Assembly (NCBI RefSeq): GCF_039540375.1
Contig: NZ_BAABEX010000007.1
Span: forward strand, 496,001-560,000
DNA length: 64,000 bases
DNA from: Acidovorax_G lacteus
GTDB lineage: Bacteria > Pseudomonadota > Gammaproteobacteria > Burkholderiales > Burkholderiaceae_C
Reading direction: 5' to 3'
In this document: positions 1-8,189 of the stretch, piece after piece
Position numbering within the stretch: the stretch's first letter is position 1
How the letters are laid out: each line of letters begins with the position of its first letter
Made by a program: the position numbers and the translations under genes
The notes under the pieces: model-generated
Database searches by the model: none
Seen by the model: the letters and a program-made list of their open reading frames with translations, nothing else
What the model was told of the DNA's origin: nothing

Positions 1-899
1 CCGTGTTGATTGGCACGATCTTTGTCACGGCCCGGCTCGCGCAGAGCTCCGAGTTCACCATCATGCGCACGAGCGGACTGGGGCCCTGGAAGGCCCTGCG
101 CACGCTGCTGACGCTGGGAGGCATGTTCGTGCTGATCACGTTTGCCGTAGGCGACTACATCGCGCCGTACGCAGACCGGGCCGCCCAGCTCATCAAGGCA
201 CAGCACCTGGGACGGCTGACCTCGGGCGCCACCGGGGCCTGGCTGAAAGAACGGCAGAACGGACACTCGTTCGCCGTGAACGTGCGCGCACTGTCGCCAG
301 ACGGAGCTTTGCAGGATGTGCGCATTTTCGAGTTTGACAGTGAGGGGCGTCTCACGGCCAAAACCCAGGCGCTGCGCGGAACGGTGTCGAGCGGCGATGC
401 GGGCTGGCTGCTCGAAAACGTGCAACGCAGCCGCTTCGAGCGCAATGAGGCCGATGCCACCAAGGTGCTGCATGAGAGCTTGCCCCAATGGACCTGGCCG
501 ACCGGCTTGAGCCTGGACATGGTGGCGGCATCACTGCTCAAGCCTGATCGGATGGCTACCATCGACCTGTTCCAGTACATCCGGCATCTGGAGGCCAACG
601 GCCAATCGGCCCAGCGCTACGAGATCGAGTTCTGGCGCAAGGTGTTTTACCCCTTGAGTTGCCTGGTGATGGTGGTCCTGGCCCTGCCGTTTGCCTACCT
701 GCATTTCCGCTCGGGCGGCATTGCGGGCTACGTGTTCGGCGGGGTCATGGCCGGCATCAGCTTCTTCCTGCTGAACAACGTGTTCGGCTATGCCGGCAAT
801 CTCCAGAACTGGTCGCCCATGTGGACGGCCGCCGCTCCGGGCCTCATCTACACCCTACTGTCGCTGGCTGCCTTTGGCTGGCTGGTCTTGCGGCGCTGA
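1..899 (+). CDS. lptG: LPS export ABC transporter permease LptG (5' truncated)
   Basis: Permease of the LptB2FG complex, which extracts lipopolysaccharide from the inner membrane and feeds it into the Lpt bridge. The frame is open from base 3 and runs off the left edge, so about 298 residues are visible of a family length near 360-370; the first one or two membrane segments lie outside. The visible part shows a segment ending in VLITFAVGDYIAPYA, then a large periplasmic jellyroll-like domain (roughly residues 60-200), then three C-terminal hydrophobic segments beginning SCLVMVVLALPFAYL, GGIAGYVFGG and APGLIYTLLSLAAFG. The motif ALPFAYLHFRSGG is typical of LptF/LptG. I call LptG rather than LptF because a CysB-type regulator lies just downstream, as I expect for lptFG in this family. 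It ends 6 bp before cbiX. Confidence 0.88.
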   Translation, partial: VLIGTIFVTARLAQSSEFTIMRTSGLGPWKALRTLLTLGGMFVLITFAVGDYIAPYADRAAQLIKAQHLGRLTSGATGAWLKERQNGHSFAVNVRALSPDGALQDVRIFEFDSEGRLTAKTQALRGTVSSGDAGWLLENVQRSRFERNEADATKVLHESLPQWTWPTGLSLDMVAASLLKPDRMATIDLFQYIRHLEANGQSAQRYEIEFWRKVFYPLSCLVMVVLALPFAYLHFRSGGIAGYVFGGVMAGISFFLLNNVFGYAGNLQNWSPMWTAAAPGLIYTLLSLAAFGWLVLRR

Positions 900-905
900 A
901 CCACC

Positions 906-1316
906 ATGACACCCTCCGCAGTCCCTTCACATGCCATCGTGCTGTTCTCGCACGGCTCACGCGACCCTTTGTGGAGCGCTCCGCTGCGCGCCGTGGAAGA
1001 GCAGATCCGCCGCGACCGGCCGGAACAGGCGGTGTGCAGTGCGTACCTGGAACTGTGTCTTCCCGATCTTCCCACTGCCGTGCGCCAGATGTTGGACCAT
1101 GGCCACCAGCACATCGTGATCGTGCCCATGTTCCTGGGCATCGGAAAGCATGCGCGCGAAGATCTCCCGCTGCTGGTCGAGCAATTGCGCGCGGAGCATC
1201 CACAGGCGGTGTTCCACCTGCAACCCGCTATTGGAGAGGACCTGCGCATGACCCGCTTGATGGCCGATATCGCATGCTCGCCCCCAACCGGTCGACCTGA
1301 AACACCCGCGCTTTAG
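906..1316 (+). CDS. cbiX: CbiX/SirB-type sirohydrochlorin chelatase, small single-domain form
   Basis: A 136-residue protein of the CbiX family, which inserts cobalt or iron into sirohydrochlorin for cobalamin or siroheme synthesis. The N-terminal motif VLFSHGSRDPLW carries the conserved metal-binding histidine; a second conserved segment, IVIVPMFLGIGKHAREDLP, carries the other active-site histidine. The length fits the short, homodimeric CbiXS form, about half the size of two-domain SirB-like enzymes. It starts 6 bp after lptG and is probably co-transcribed with it. The CysB-type regulator of sulfur assimilation downstream fits a siroheme (sulfite reductase cofactor) role better than cobalamin, but that is inference. 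The metal specificity cannot be read from the sequence. Confidence 0.8.
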   Translation: MTPSAVPSHAIVLFSHGSRDPLWSAPLRAVEEQIRRDRPEQAVCSAYLELCLPDLPTAVRQMLDHGHQHIVIVPMFLGIGKHAREDLPLLVEQLRAEHPQAVFHLQPAIGEDLRMTRLMADIACSPPTGRPETPAL

Positions 1317-1327
1317 ACGATTGAGGC

Positions 1328-1353
1328 ATAATGAGATCGATCTTTATATCGAT
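1328..1353. promoter_or_regulatory. candidate cysB promoter with repeated ATCGAT
   Basis: The short gap before the regulator holds a -10-like CATAAT (1328-1333). Two copies of the self-complementary hexamer ATCGAT (1336-1341 and 1348-1353) are separated by 6 bp and end just before the ATG at 1356. LysR regulators often bind imperfect dyads near their own promoter, so this may be autoregulatory. The match is short and unsupported by other data. Confidence 0.25.
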
Positions 1354-1355
1354 AC

Positions 1356-2297
1356 ATGAACCTCCATCAGTTTCGCTTCGTTCAAGAAGCCGCCCGCCGC
1401 AATCTCAACCTCACGGAAGCCGCCAAGGCGTTGCACACCTCACAACCCGGGGTGTCCAAAGCCATCATCGAGCTTGAAGAGGAACTGGGCGTGGACATCT
1501 TCGCGCGGCACGGCAAGCGCCTCAAGCGCATCACCGAGCCTGGGCAGCATGTGCTGCGCAGCATCGAAGTGATCATGCGGGAGGTGGGCAATCTCAAGCG
1601 CATCGGAGAACAGTTCAGCGCCCAGGACACCGGCACGCTCAGCATTGCCACCACGCACACCCAGGCGCGGTACGTGCTGCCGGTGCCGGTGGCACGTCTG
1701 CGCGAGGCCTATCCCAAGGTCAACATCAGCCTGCACCAGGCCACGCCAGACCAGGTGGCACGCATGGTGATCGACGAGACCGCAGAGATCGGCATGGCCA
1801 CCGAATCGCTGGCCGATTACCCGGAACTCGTCACACTCCCGTGCTACGAGTGGCAGCACGTCCTGGTGCTGCCGCCGGGCCATCCCCTGGCAAGCAAGGA
1901 ACGCATCGGTCTGGAGGACATTGCCCACGAGCCCCTGATCACCTACCACCCATCGTTCACCGGACGCGGCAAGATCGACCACGCCTTTGCCAACCGCAAG
2001 CTGCAGCCGCGGATCGCATTGGAGGCCATTGACTCCGACGTGATCAAGACCTACGTGCGCTTGGGCCTGGGCATCGGCATCGTGGCAGAGATGGCGGTGC
2101 GGGACGACCCGGTGGGCGATCTGATTGTGCGGCCGGTGGGCCACCTGTTTGGCCAGAGCGTTGCGCGTGTGGCCTTCAAGCGGGGGGCCTATCTGCGCAA
2201 CTTCGTCTATCGCTTTGCAGAACTGCTGAGCGACCGCCTGAGCCGTGACCTGATCACCCGCGCGATGAGTGGCCACGTCAACGACTACGAATTCTGA
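1356..2297 (+). CDS. cysB: CysB-family LysR-type transcriptional regulator
   Basis: A 313-residue LysR regulator of the CysB/Cbl type, which controls sulfate assimilation genes in response to N-acetylserine or adenosine phosphosulfate. The start MNLHQFRFVQEAARRNLNL and the HTH segment LTEAAKALHTSQPGVSKAI are characteristic of CysB, as is the long co-inducer domain from about residue 90 with TTHTQARYVLP and the glycine-rich GLGIGIVAEMA. The length equals the family norm. It lies 39 bp after cbiX, with a candidate promoter in the gap, and 9 bp before the aminotransferase gene, which is probably co-transcribed. No sulfur-assimilation structural genes other than the possible chelatase are visible in the window. 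Confidence 0.87.
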   Translation: MNLHQFRFVQEAARRNLNLTEAAKALHTSQPGVSKAIIELEEELGVDIFARHGKRLKRITEPGQHVLRSIEVIMREVGNLKRIGEQFSAQDTGTLSIATTHTQARYVLPVPVARLREAYPKVNISLHQATPDQVARMVIDETAEIGMATESLADYPELVTLPCYEWQHVLVLPPGHPLASKERIGLEDIAHEPLITYHPSFTGRGKIDHAFANRKLQPRIALEAIDSDVIKTYVRLGLGIGIVAEMAVRDDPVGDLIVRPVGHLFGQSVARVAFKRGAYLRNFVYRFAELLSDRLSRDLITRAMSGHVNDYEF

Positions 2298-2306
2298 CCC
2301 CACGCC

Positions 2307-3488
2307 ATGACCCAGACTCCCCCCGCTGCACCGAAGGCCCTCACCCCCGCGCTGCACAGCAAGCTGCCGCAGGTGGGCACCACCATTTTTTCCGTGATGT
2401 CTGCGCTCGCCCAGGAACATGGGGCGGTGAACCTCGGGCAAGGCTTTCCCGACTTCGCTTGCGACCCCGCCCTGGTGAACGCCGTGACCCAGGCCATGCA
2501 GGCCGGACACAACCAATACCCGCCGATGCCCGGGATCCCGGCATTGCGTGAGGCGGTGGCGCGCAAGATCGAGGTGCTGCACGGACATGCGTACGACCCG
2601 GCCCAGGAAATCACCATCACGGCAGGGGCCACGCAGGCGATTCTGACCGCCGTGCTGGCGGTGGTGCGCCCCGGCGACGAAGTGATCGTGCTCGACCCGT
2701 GCTACGACAGCTACGCGCCCAATATCGTGCTCGCAGGCGGCACCGTGGTGCGCGTACCGCTGGTGCCCGGCAGCTTCCGTCCGGACTTCGACGCGATCGC
2801 CCGGGCCATCGGACCGCGTACCCGCCTGCTGATGGTGAACACGCCCCACAACCCGAGCGGAACGGTCTGGTCTGCAGAGGACATGCAGACCCTGGAGGAA
2901 CTGCTGGCCCCCACCGAGGTGCTGCTGCTCAGCGATGAGGTCTACGAGCACATGGTGTTCGATGGTGCCGACCACCAGAGCGTGGCCCGCTTTCCCGGGT
3001 TGGCTGCGCGGTCCTTCGTCGTATCGAGCTTTGGCAAGACCTTCCATGTCACCGGCTGGAAAGTGGGCACGGTCGCCGCGCCAGCGCCGCTGATGGCGGA
3101 GTTTCGCAAGGTGCATCAGTTCAACGTGTTCACCGTCAACACGCCGATGCAGCACGGCCTGGCCGCGTATTTGCAAAACCCGCAGCCCTACCTGCAACTG
3201 CCCGCCTTTTACCAGGCCAAGCGAGACCTGTTCCGCCAGGGGCTGTCCACCACGCGTTTGCGGCTGCTGCCAAGCACCGGGACGTACTTCCAGTGTGTGG
3301 ACATCTCCGCGGTGACCGATCGCACGGAAGCGGACTTCTGCATGTGGCTCACCCGCGAAGTCGGCGTGGCGGCCATTCCGCTGTCAGCCTTCTACGGCGA
3401 TGGATTTGACCAGGGCATCGTGCGCTTCTGTTTTGCCAAGCAGGACGCAACGCTGCACGAAGCCATCCGCCGGCTGCAGCGGCTCTGA
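2307..3488 (+). CDS. PLP-dependent methionine aminotransferase (YbdL-like)
   Basis: A 393-residue class I/II aminotransferase. Fold-type I landmarks are visible: NLGQGFPDF near the N-terminus, the substrate-binding YPPMPGIPALR, NTPHNPSG (the Asn contacting PLP), LLSDEVYEHMVFD (the Asp pairing with the pyridine nitrogen), and SSFGKTFHVTGWKVG with the Schiff-base lysine. GKTFHVTGWK and the VNLGQGFPDF opening resemble E. coli YbdL, which prefers methionine and converts it to 4-methylthio-2-oxobutanoate. Kynurenine aminotransferase is a close relative and cannot be excluded. It sits 9 bp after cysB, consistent with a sulfur amino acid role. It is convergent with rng; no clear terminator is visible in the 25-bp gap. 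Confidence 0.82.
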   Translation: MTQTPPAAPKALTPALHSKLPQVGTTIFSVMSALAQEHGAVNLGQGFPDFACDPALVNAVTQAMQAGHNQYPPMPGIPALREAVARKIEVLHGHAYDPAQEITITAGATQAILTAVLAVVRPGDEVIVLDPCYDSYAPNIVLAGGTVVRVPLVPGSFRPDFDAIARAIGPRTRLLMVNTPHNPSGTVWSAEDMQTLEELLAPTEVLLLSDEVYEHMVFDGADHQSVARFPGLAARSFVVSSFGKTFHVTGWKVGTVAAPAPLMAEFRKVHQFNVFTVNTPMQHGLAAYLQNPQPYLQLPAFYQAKRDLFRQGLSTTRLRLLPSTGTYFQCVDISAVTDRTEADFCMWLTREVGVAAIPLSAFYGDGFDQGIVRFCFAKQDATLHEAIRRLQRL

Positions 3489-3513
3489 TGCGACCCAAGA
3501 GGCCGCAGCGGGG

Positions 3514-5010
3514 CTAGAGCAGCACGATGTCGTACTGCTCCTGCCCCATGACGCTCTCGGCCTGCAGCGAGATCGGTTTGCCGATGAAGTCGGACAAACC
3601 GGCCAGATGCTGGCTCTCCTCGTCGAGGAACAGTTCCACCACGCGGGGTGAGGCAATCACGCGGAACTCGCGCGGATTGAACTGGCGCGCTTCGCGCAGG
3701 ATTTCGCGCAGGATGTCGTAGCACACGCTGCGTGCCGTCTTGACCTGACCGGACCCCTGGCACTGGCTGCAGGGCTCGCACAGCATGTGGGCCAGCGACT
3801 CGCGCGTGCGCTTGCGGGTCATCTCCACCAGCCCAAGCTGGGAGAATCCCCCGGCCATGGTCTTCACCCGGTCGCGGGCCAACTGCTTGCGAAACTCCGA
3901 CAGCACAGCGTGCTGGTGGTCCTCGCGGGCCATGTCGATGAAGTCCACGATGATGATGCCGCCCAGGTTGCGCAGCCGCAGTTGCCGCGCAATGGCCTGC
4001 GCGGCCTCCAGGTTGGTCTTGAAGATCGTGTCGTCAAAGTTGCGCGCACCGACATAGCCGCCGGTGTTGACGTCGATCGTGGTCAGGGCCTCGGTCTGGT
4101 CCACGATGAGATAGCCGCCCGATTTGAGGTCCACCCGGCGACCCAAGGCGCGCGCAATCTCCTCGTCGATGCCGTACAGGTCAAATATCGGCCGCTCGCC
4201 TTTGTAATGCTGCAGGCGGCCCACGGCGGCGGGCATGTACTCCTGCCCAAACGTTCGCAGGCGCTGAAACTGTTCCATCGAATCGAGCCGGATGGTCTGC
4301 GTTTGCTCGCTCACCAAGTCACGCAGCACGCGCTGCAGCAAATCCAGGTCCTGGTGCAGCAGCGAGCCCGGCGGCTGCCGCGTGGCCGCCTCGCGGATCC
4401 GCGCCCAGGTCTTGCGCAGGTAGGCGATGTCCTCAGCCAGTTCGGCGTCGCTCGCGTCCTCGCCATTGGTGCGCAGGATGAAGCCCCCTCCACCGCCAGT
4501 GGACTTGTCGCCCACCAGGGCTTGCAGGCGCGCCCGCAAGGCATCGCGCTCGGCCACTGGAATCTTCTGCGACACGCCCACATGGTCGTCCTGGGGCAGA
4601 AACACCAGCAGGCGGCCCGCGATGCTGATCTGGGTGGACAGCCGTGCGCCCTTGGTGCCGATCGGGTCCTTGATGACCTGCACCATCAGCGCCTGCCCCT
4701 CGAACACCTGCTTTTCGATCGGCACGAGCGCTTCGGTCTTGCGCACCACGGCGGGATGCTCGCCGCCCTCGTGCCGCTGCCACACGTCGGCCACATGCAA
4801 AAACGCGGCGCGTTCAAGGCCGATGTCGATGAAGGCCGACTGCATGCCGGGCAGCACGCGCGAGACCTTGCCCAGATAGATGTTCCCCACCAGCCCCCGC
4901 TCCAGCGTGCGCTCGATGTGCATCTCCTGCACGGCCCCGTTTTCCACCACGGCGACCCGTGTTTCCTGGGGAGACCAATTGATCAGGATGTCTTGCTGCA
5001 AGGTGGGCAT
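3514..5010 (-). CDS. rng: Ribonuclease G
   Basis: Endoribonuclease of the RNase E/G family, which matures the 5' end of 16S rRNA and degrades mRNA; cytoplasmic. The 498-residue product from MPTLQQDILINWSPQETR matches the short RNase G form lacking the RNase E scaffold tail. The S1-like domain includes VGNIYLGKVSRVLPGMQSAF and FIDIGLERAAFLHVADV; the catalytic DNase I-like region includes TTIDVNTGGYVG and GGIIIVDFIDM with its metal-binding aspartates; and LCEPCSQCQGSG holds the zinc-link cysteines. An upstream in-frame ATG (5040) would add ten residues, MPQCSDSPPP, unlike family N-termini, so I start at 5010. It is last in a minus-strand block, 41 bp after maf. Confidence 0.93.
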   Translation of the reverse strand: MPTLQQDILINWSPQETRVAVVENGAVQEMHIERTLERGLVGNIYLGKVSRVLPGMQSAFIDIGLERAAFLHVADVWQRHEGGEHPAVVRKTEALVPIEKQVFEGQALMVQVIKDPIGTKGARLSTQISIAGRLLVFLPQDDHVGVSQKIPVAERDALRARLQALVGDKSTGGGGGFILRTNGEDASDAELAEDIAYLRKTWARIREAATRQPPGSLLHQDLDLLQRVLRDLVSEQTQTIRLDSMEQFQRLRTFGQEYMPAAVGRLQHYKGERPIFDLYGIDEEIARALGRRVDLKSGGYLIVDQTEALTTIDVNTGGYVGARNFDDTIFKTNLEAAQAIARQLRLRNLGGIIIVDFIDMAREDHQHAVLSEFRKQLARDRVKTMAGGFSQLGLVEMTRKRTRESLAHMLCEPCSQCQGSGQVKTARSVCYDILREILREARQFNPREFRVIASPRVVELFLDEESQHLAGLSDFIGKPISLQAESVMGQEQYDIVLL

Positions 5011-5051
5011 GGGTGGTGGCGAATCAGAGCATTGGGGCACATCGACGCCCG

Positions 5052-5678
5052 TCAGGCGGCAGGCTGCGGCCGCACACCGGCGTCGCGCAGCAGGCCCAGG
5101 GTTTCGTACAGCGGCAAGCCCATGATGCCAGAGTAGCTGCCCTCAATGTGGGGGATGAACGCAGCCGCCCGCCCCTGAATGCCATACGCACCGGCCTTGC
5201 CCATGGGCTCGCCCGAGCGCACGTAGTCCTCGATGTCGGCCGCCGACAGCGGGGCAAAACGCACGCGCGATACGGACAGCGCCGTCAGCGCTTGGTCGCC
5301 CGTCCAGACCGCCACCGCGGTGAGCACCTGGTGGCTGCGTCCCGACAGGGCTGCGAGCATATCCCGGGCCTCGGCGGCATCGGCCGGCTTGCCCAGAATC
5401 CGGCGGCCCAGGGCCACGGTGGTGTCCGAGCACAGGATGGGCGCGGGCGGCAGCGCGCGGCGCTGCCAGCGCTGCACGGCGGCTTGCAACTTCAGGGCGG
5501 TCACGCGCTGCACGTAGCGGCGCGGCAGTTCCTGTGGCAGTGGCGCTTCCAGCGCTTCGGCATCCTCCGCCTCCGGGCCCTCGGCCTGGGGCAGCAGCAA
5601 CTCATGGCGCACACCCAGCTGCTCCAGCAATTGCCGCCGCCGCGGGCTTTGCGATGCGAGATAAACGAATTCAGCCAT
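5052..5678 (-). CDS. maf: Maf-family nucleotide pyrophosphatase
   Basis: A 208-residue Maf/HAM1-superfamily house-cleaning pyrophosphatase that hydrolyses dTTP/UTP or modified nucleoside triphosphates. Visible signatures are the N-terminal YLASQSPRRRQLLEQLG, SDTTVALGRRILGKP, and the C-terminal GKAGAYGIQGRAA followed by GSYSGIMGLPLYET. The SDTTV and GKAGAYGIQG motifs favour the YhdE (dTTP/UTP) subgroup. I start at the ATG at 5678 (MAEFVYLASQSP); a longer frame reaches 5717 but runs into the palindromic repeat upstream. The acidic insert after residue 30 (EAEDAEALEAPLPQE) is somewhat longer than usual. It lies between rlmH and rng in the usual betaproteobacterial order. Confidence 0.9.
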   Translation of the reverse strand: MAEFVYLASQSPRRRQLLEQLGVRHELLLPQAEGPEAEDAEALEAPLPQELPRRYVQRVTALKLQAAVQRWQRRALPPAPILCSDTTVALGRRILGKPADAAEARDMLAALSGRSHQVLTAVAVWTGDQALTALSVSRVRFAPLSAADIEDYVRSGEPMGKAGAYGIQGRAAAFIPHIEGSYSGIMGLPLYETLGLLRDAGVRPQPAA

Positions 5679-5701
5679 GGAACACCAGCAATGAAATTCA
5701 G

Positions 5702-5748
5702 GGTTCGTGCTTATCAATCAAGCACGATCAGCTATCAAAAAAATAGCA
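5702..5748. repeat. palindromic repeat, copy 1
   Basis: Copy of the dispersed palindrome described in the findings. Arms TCGTGCTT (5705-5712) and AAGCACGA (5720-5727) flank a 7-nt loop, followed by TCAGCTATCAAAAAAATAGC. It lies between the start of maf and the end of rlmH, inside what looks like one minus-strand transcription unit. Confidence 0.8.
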
Positions 5749-5762
5749 AAGAGGCTCTGCCG

Positions 5763-6230
5763 CTACTCACGGTGGTAGGGATGACCAGCGTTCACCGACC
5801 ACGCACGGTACAGCTGCTCAATCAGCAGCACGCGCACCATGGCGTGCGGCAGGGTCAGGTCCGACAGGCGAATGCGCTCGTGTGCCGCCTGGCGCAGGCC
5901 CGGGTCGAGCCCGTCCGGCCCCCCGATGAGCAGCACCACGTCATCGCCCTCGAGTTGCCAGCCGCGCAGCCGGTCGGCCAGGGCGCGCGTGGTCAGGCCC
6001 GTGCCGCGCTCATCCAGCGCCACCACCCGTGCGCCCCGGGGAATGGCTGCCTCAATGCGCTCGCGCTCCGCGGCCATCACGGCCTCGGTGGTCTTGGAAG
6101 CCCGAGGCTCGGTCTTGACGGCCTTGAGCTCTACCTTCAATTCGGGTGGGAAGCGTTTGGCGTAGTCGTCGTACGCCACCTGGGCCCAGTCGGGCACGCG
6201 CTGCCCAACGGCAATGATGATCAGCCGCAT
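5763..6230 (-). CDS. rlmH: 23S rRNA (pseudouridine-1915 N3)-methyltransferase RlmH
   Basis: A 155-residue SPOUT methyltransferase that methylates pseudouridine 1915 in helix 69 of 23S rRNA using SAM. The sequence matches the family throughout: the start MRLIIIAVGQRVPDW, YAKRFPPELKVEL, the SAM-binding trefoil-knot segments VVALDERGTGLTT and VVLLIGGPDGLDP, and the typical ending LIEQLYRAWSVNAGHPYHRE. The length is exactly that of E. coli RlmH. It follows rsfS with a 36-bp gap, as in most proteobacteria, and precedes maf with a palindromic repeat in between. Confidence 0.96.
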   Translation of the reverse strand: MRLIIIAVGQRVPDWAQVAYDDYAKRFPPELKVELKAVKTEPRASKTTEAVMAAERERIEAAIPRGARVVALDERGTGLTTRALADRLRGWQLEGDDVVLLIGGPDGLDPGLRQAAHERIRLSDLTLPHAMVRVLLIEQLYRAWSVNAGHPYHRE

Positions 6231-6266
6231 GGCCGCACCTCAGGCGTGCGCGGGGCACAAGCCGGG

Positions 6267-7070
6267 TCAGTCCTTGGAAGCCGTCTTGCGTGCGGGCGCC
6301 TTGCGGGCCGGAGCCTTGCGCGCCGCGGTGCCTGCAGCCGCCTTGCCGGCGGTTTTGGCCGTGGTCTTGCGGGTCTCGGGTTTCACCACCACGGTCTTGA
6401 CGGCGGTCTTTTTGGCAGTTGCCTTGGCAGACGTTTTGGCGGGTGCCTTGCGCGCAGCGGTGCCGCTGGCCTTGCCGGCCGCAGGGGCCTTGGCAGCCGC
6501 GCGCTTGGCCGCTGGCTTGGCGGTGGACGAGGCTGCAGGGGCTTCTGCCGAGCGCGCCGACTTGGCTGCGCGCTTGGCAGGGGCCTTGGCCGGTGCCGCG
6601 TCAGCGCTGGCGGCGCTGCTGCGCTTGCGGGCGGGTTTGACGGCGGGCTCTGCAGACTCGGCGGCGGCCTTGCTGCGTGCGGCCTTGGCCGCTGCCGTCT
6701 TCAAGCGCACAGGCGTTTCACCCCAGAGCTCTTCGAGCCGGTAGTACTGGCGGATGGCGGGCTGCATGATGTGCGCCACCGCTGCGCCGCAGTCCACGAT
6801 GATCCACTCGCCGTTGTCCTCGCCCTCGATGCGGGGCTTGGGAAAGCCCGCCTCGCGCACGGCGTCGCGCACGCTGGCGGCCAGGGCCTTGGTTTGGCGG
6901 TTCGAAGTGCCCGAGGCGACGATCACGCGCTCGAACAGGGGGGACAGTGCCTCCGTGTTGAACACCTGAATGTCCTGCGCCTTGACGTCTTCGAGACCGT
7001 CCACGATGGCACGTTGGAGCTTGGTGACGTCTTTTTTGGCAGCGGCAGGCGATTGGATAGGGGTGTTCAT
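6267..7070 (-). CDS. rsfS: Ribosome silencing factor RsfS with long histone-H1-like tail
   Basis: RsfS binds L14 (uL14) of the 50S subunit and blocks subunit joining in stationary phase. The 267-residue product from MNTPIQSPAAAKKDVTKLQ has the complete domain in residues 10-120 (IVDGLEDVKAQDIQVFN, VIVASGTSNRQTKALA, EGEDNGEWIIVDCGAAVAH, YYRLEELWG). From about residue 125 to the end it is almost only Ala, Lys, Arg, Pro, Thr and Ser, with repeats of APAKRAAK, KTTAKTA and ARKAPARK, ending in TASKD. Typical RsfS is 105-130 residues, so the tail more than doubles it. The tail resembles AlgP and bacterial histone-H1-like domains. The start at 7070 follows family N-termini; a frame to 7178 is open but unlikely. 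A TATATT -10-like element (7103-7108, minus strand) suggests its own promoter. Confidence 0.9.
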   Translation of the reverse strand: MNTPIQSPAAAKKDVTKLQRAIVDGLEDVKAQDIQVFNTEALSPLFERVIVASGTSNRQTKALAASVRDAVREAGFPKPRIEGEDNGEWIIVDCGAAVAHIMQPAIRQYYRLEELWGETPVRLKTAAAKAARSKAAAESAEPAVKPARKRSSAASADAAPAKAPAKRAAKSARSAEAPAASSTAKPAAKRAAAKAPAAGKASGTAARKAPAKTSAKATAKKTAVKTVVVKPETRKTTAKTAGKAAAGTAARKAPARKAPARKTASKD

Positions 7071-7232
7071 CAGAGCAGTGAGGGGAAAGGAATGGGGCCA
7101 ATATAGCGCCCGGGGCGCCGGGCGGCCAGTAGGGCCGCACCGTGGGTGTTGCTGGCCTGCGCCACGGCTCGGCAGCAAGGCGTGCTGCGCGCGAGCCGCG
7201 GGATTATACGGAGGCCGGCCTGCAGGCGTGGG
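7071..7232. other. hemF-rsfS intergenic gap lacking nadD
   Basis: This gap holds no gene. I would expect nadD (nicotinate-mononucleotide adenylyltransferase) between hemF and rsfS by comparison with other betaproteobacteria. Read on the minus strand it contains a TATAAT hexamer (7203-7208) and a TATATT hexamer (7103-7108), both plausible -10 elements for rsfS. No open frame in the gap resembles nadD. Confidence 0.5.
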
Positions 7233-8189
7233 TCAGGCCGGATCGGCGAGCCAGTCCTTGCGCACCAGAAACTCGCGCAGCAGCGCGGCCTCGGGCGAAT
7301 CGGGCGGGTCCTGGCGCTGGTACGACCACGACACCATCGGCGGCATCGACAGCAGGATCGATTCCGTGCGCCCGCCCGACTGCAGGCCGAAGTGCGTGCC
7401 ACGGTCCCAGACCAGATTGAACTCGACGTAGCGCCCGCGGCGGTAGAGCTGGAACGCACGCTCGCGCTCGCCCCAGGCCATGCCCTGGCGGCGCTCGACG
7501 ATGGGCAGATACGCTGCGAGGAAGGCATCGCCCACGGCGCGCGTCATCGCAAAGCTCTGCTCAACGCCCAACTCCGAGAAGTCGTCGTAGAACACGCCGC
7601 CCACGCCGCGCTGCTCCTGCCGGTGCTTGAGAAAGAAATACTCGTCGCACCAAGCCTTGAAGCGCGGGTACTTGTCGTCGCCAAACGGCGCCAGCGCATC
7701 GCGGCAGGTCTGGTGGAAGTGGCGGGCATCGTCGGCAAAGCCGTAATACGGCGTGAGATCCATGCCGCCGCCGAACCAGCAGGTGGGCATCTGCCCCGCA
7801 TGGCCGGCCGCGATCATGCGCACGTTCATGTGTACCGTGGGCACGTAGGGATTGCGCGGGTGGAACACCAGCGACACGCCCATGGCCTCGAACGGCGCTC
7901 CGGCCAACTCGGGCCGGTGCTGCGTGGCCGAGGGCGGCAGTTGCGGCCCGCGCACATGGCTGAAACCACAGCCTGCACGCTCGAAGATGCGGCCGTTTTC
8001 CAGGATCTTGGTCAGGCCGTCGCCCTGCAGCGGCTCGCCCGGCGCCTTGTGCCAGGCGTCGGCCACAAAGCGTGCGCCGCCCTCGCCTTCCAGATCTTCG
8101 AGCGCGCCGGTGATCCGCGCCTGCAGCCCCGTGAGGTAGGCGCGCACGGCGGCCACGGGGCCGGTGCTGTCGAGCAGCTGCGCGCTCAC
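7233..8189 (-). CDS. hemF: Oxygen-dependent coproporphyrinogen III oxidase
   Basis: HemF oxidatively decarboxylates coproporphyrinogen III to protoporphyrinogen IX with O2, in aerobic heme synthesis. The product has 318 residues from a GTG start at 8189 that overlaps the purD stop by 4 bp (GTGA), implying translational coupling; a longer frame to 8318 lies wholly inside purD and is not supported. Family motifs are ILENGRIFERAGCGFSHVRG, the conserved VHMNVRMI, CWFGGGMDLTPYYGF with the acidic metal/substrate residues, KPRFKAWCDEYFFLKHR-like YPRFKAWCDEYFFLKHR, GGVFYDDF, and the C-terminal GRYVEFNLVWDRGTHFGLQ. It is complete and of normal length. Confidence 0.95.
   Translation of the reverse strand: MSAQLLDSTGPVAAVRAYLTGLQARITGALEDLEGEGGARFVADAWHKAPGEPLQGDGLTKILENGRIFERAGCGFSHVRGPQLPPSATQHRPELAGAPFEAMGVSLVFHPRNPYVPTVHMNVRMIAAGHAGQMPTCWFGGGMDLTPYYGFADDARHFHQTCRDALAPFGDDKYPRFKAWCDEYFFLKHRQEQRGVGGVFYDDFSELGVEQSFAMTRAVGDAFLAAYLPIVERRQGMAWGERERAFQLYRRGRYVEFNLVWDRGTHFGLQSGGRTESILLSMPPMVSWSYQRQDPPDSPEAALLREFLVRKDWLADPA

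Noticed and set aside
1440..3197. Minus-strand open frame of 585 codons opposite cysB and the aminotransferase gene
   Set aside because: Crosses two clear genes in antisense; His/Gly/Arg-rich shadow.
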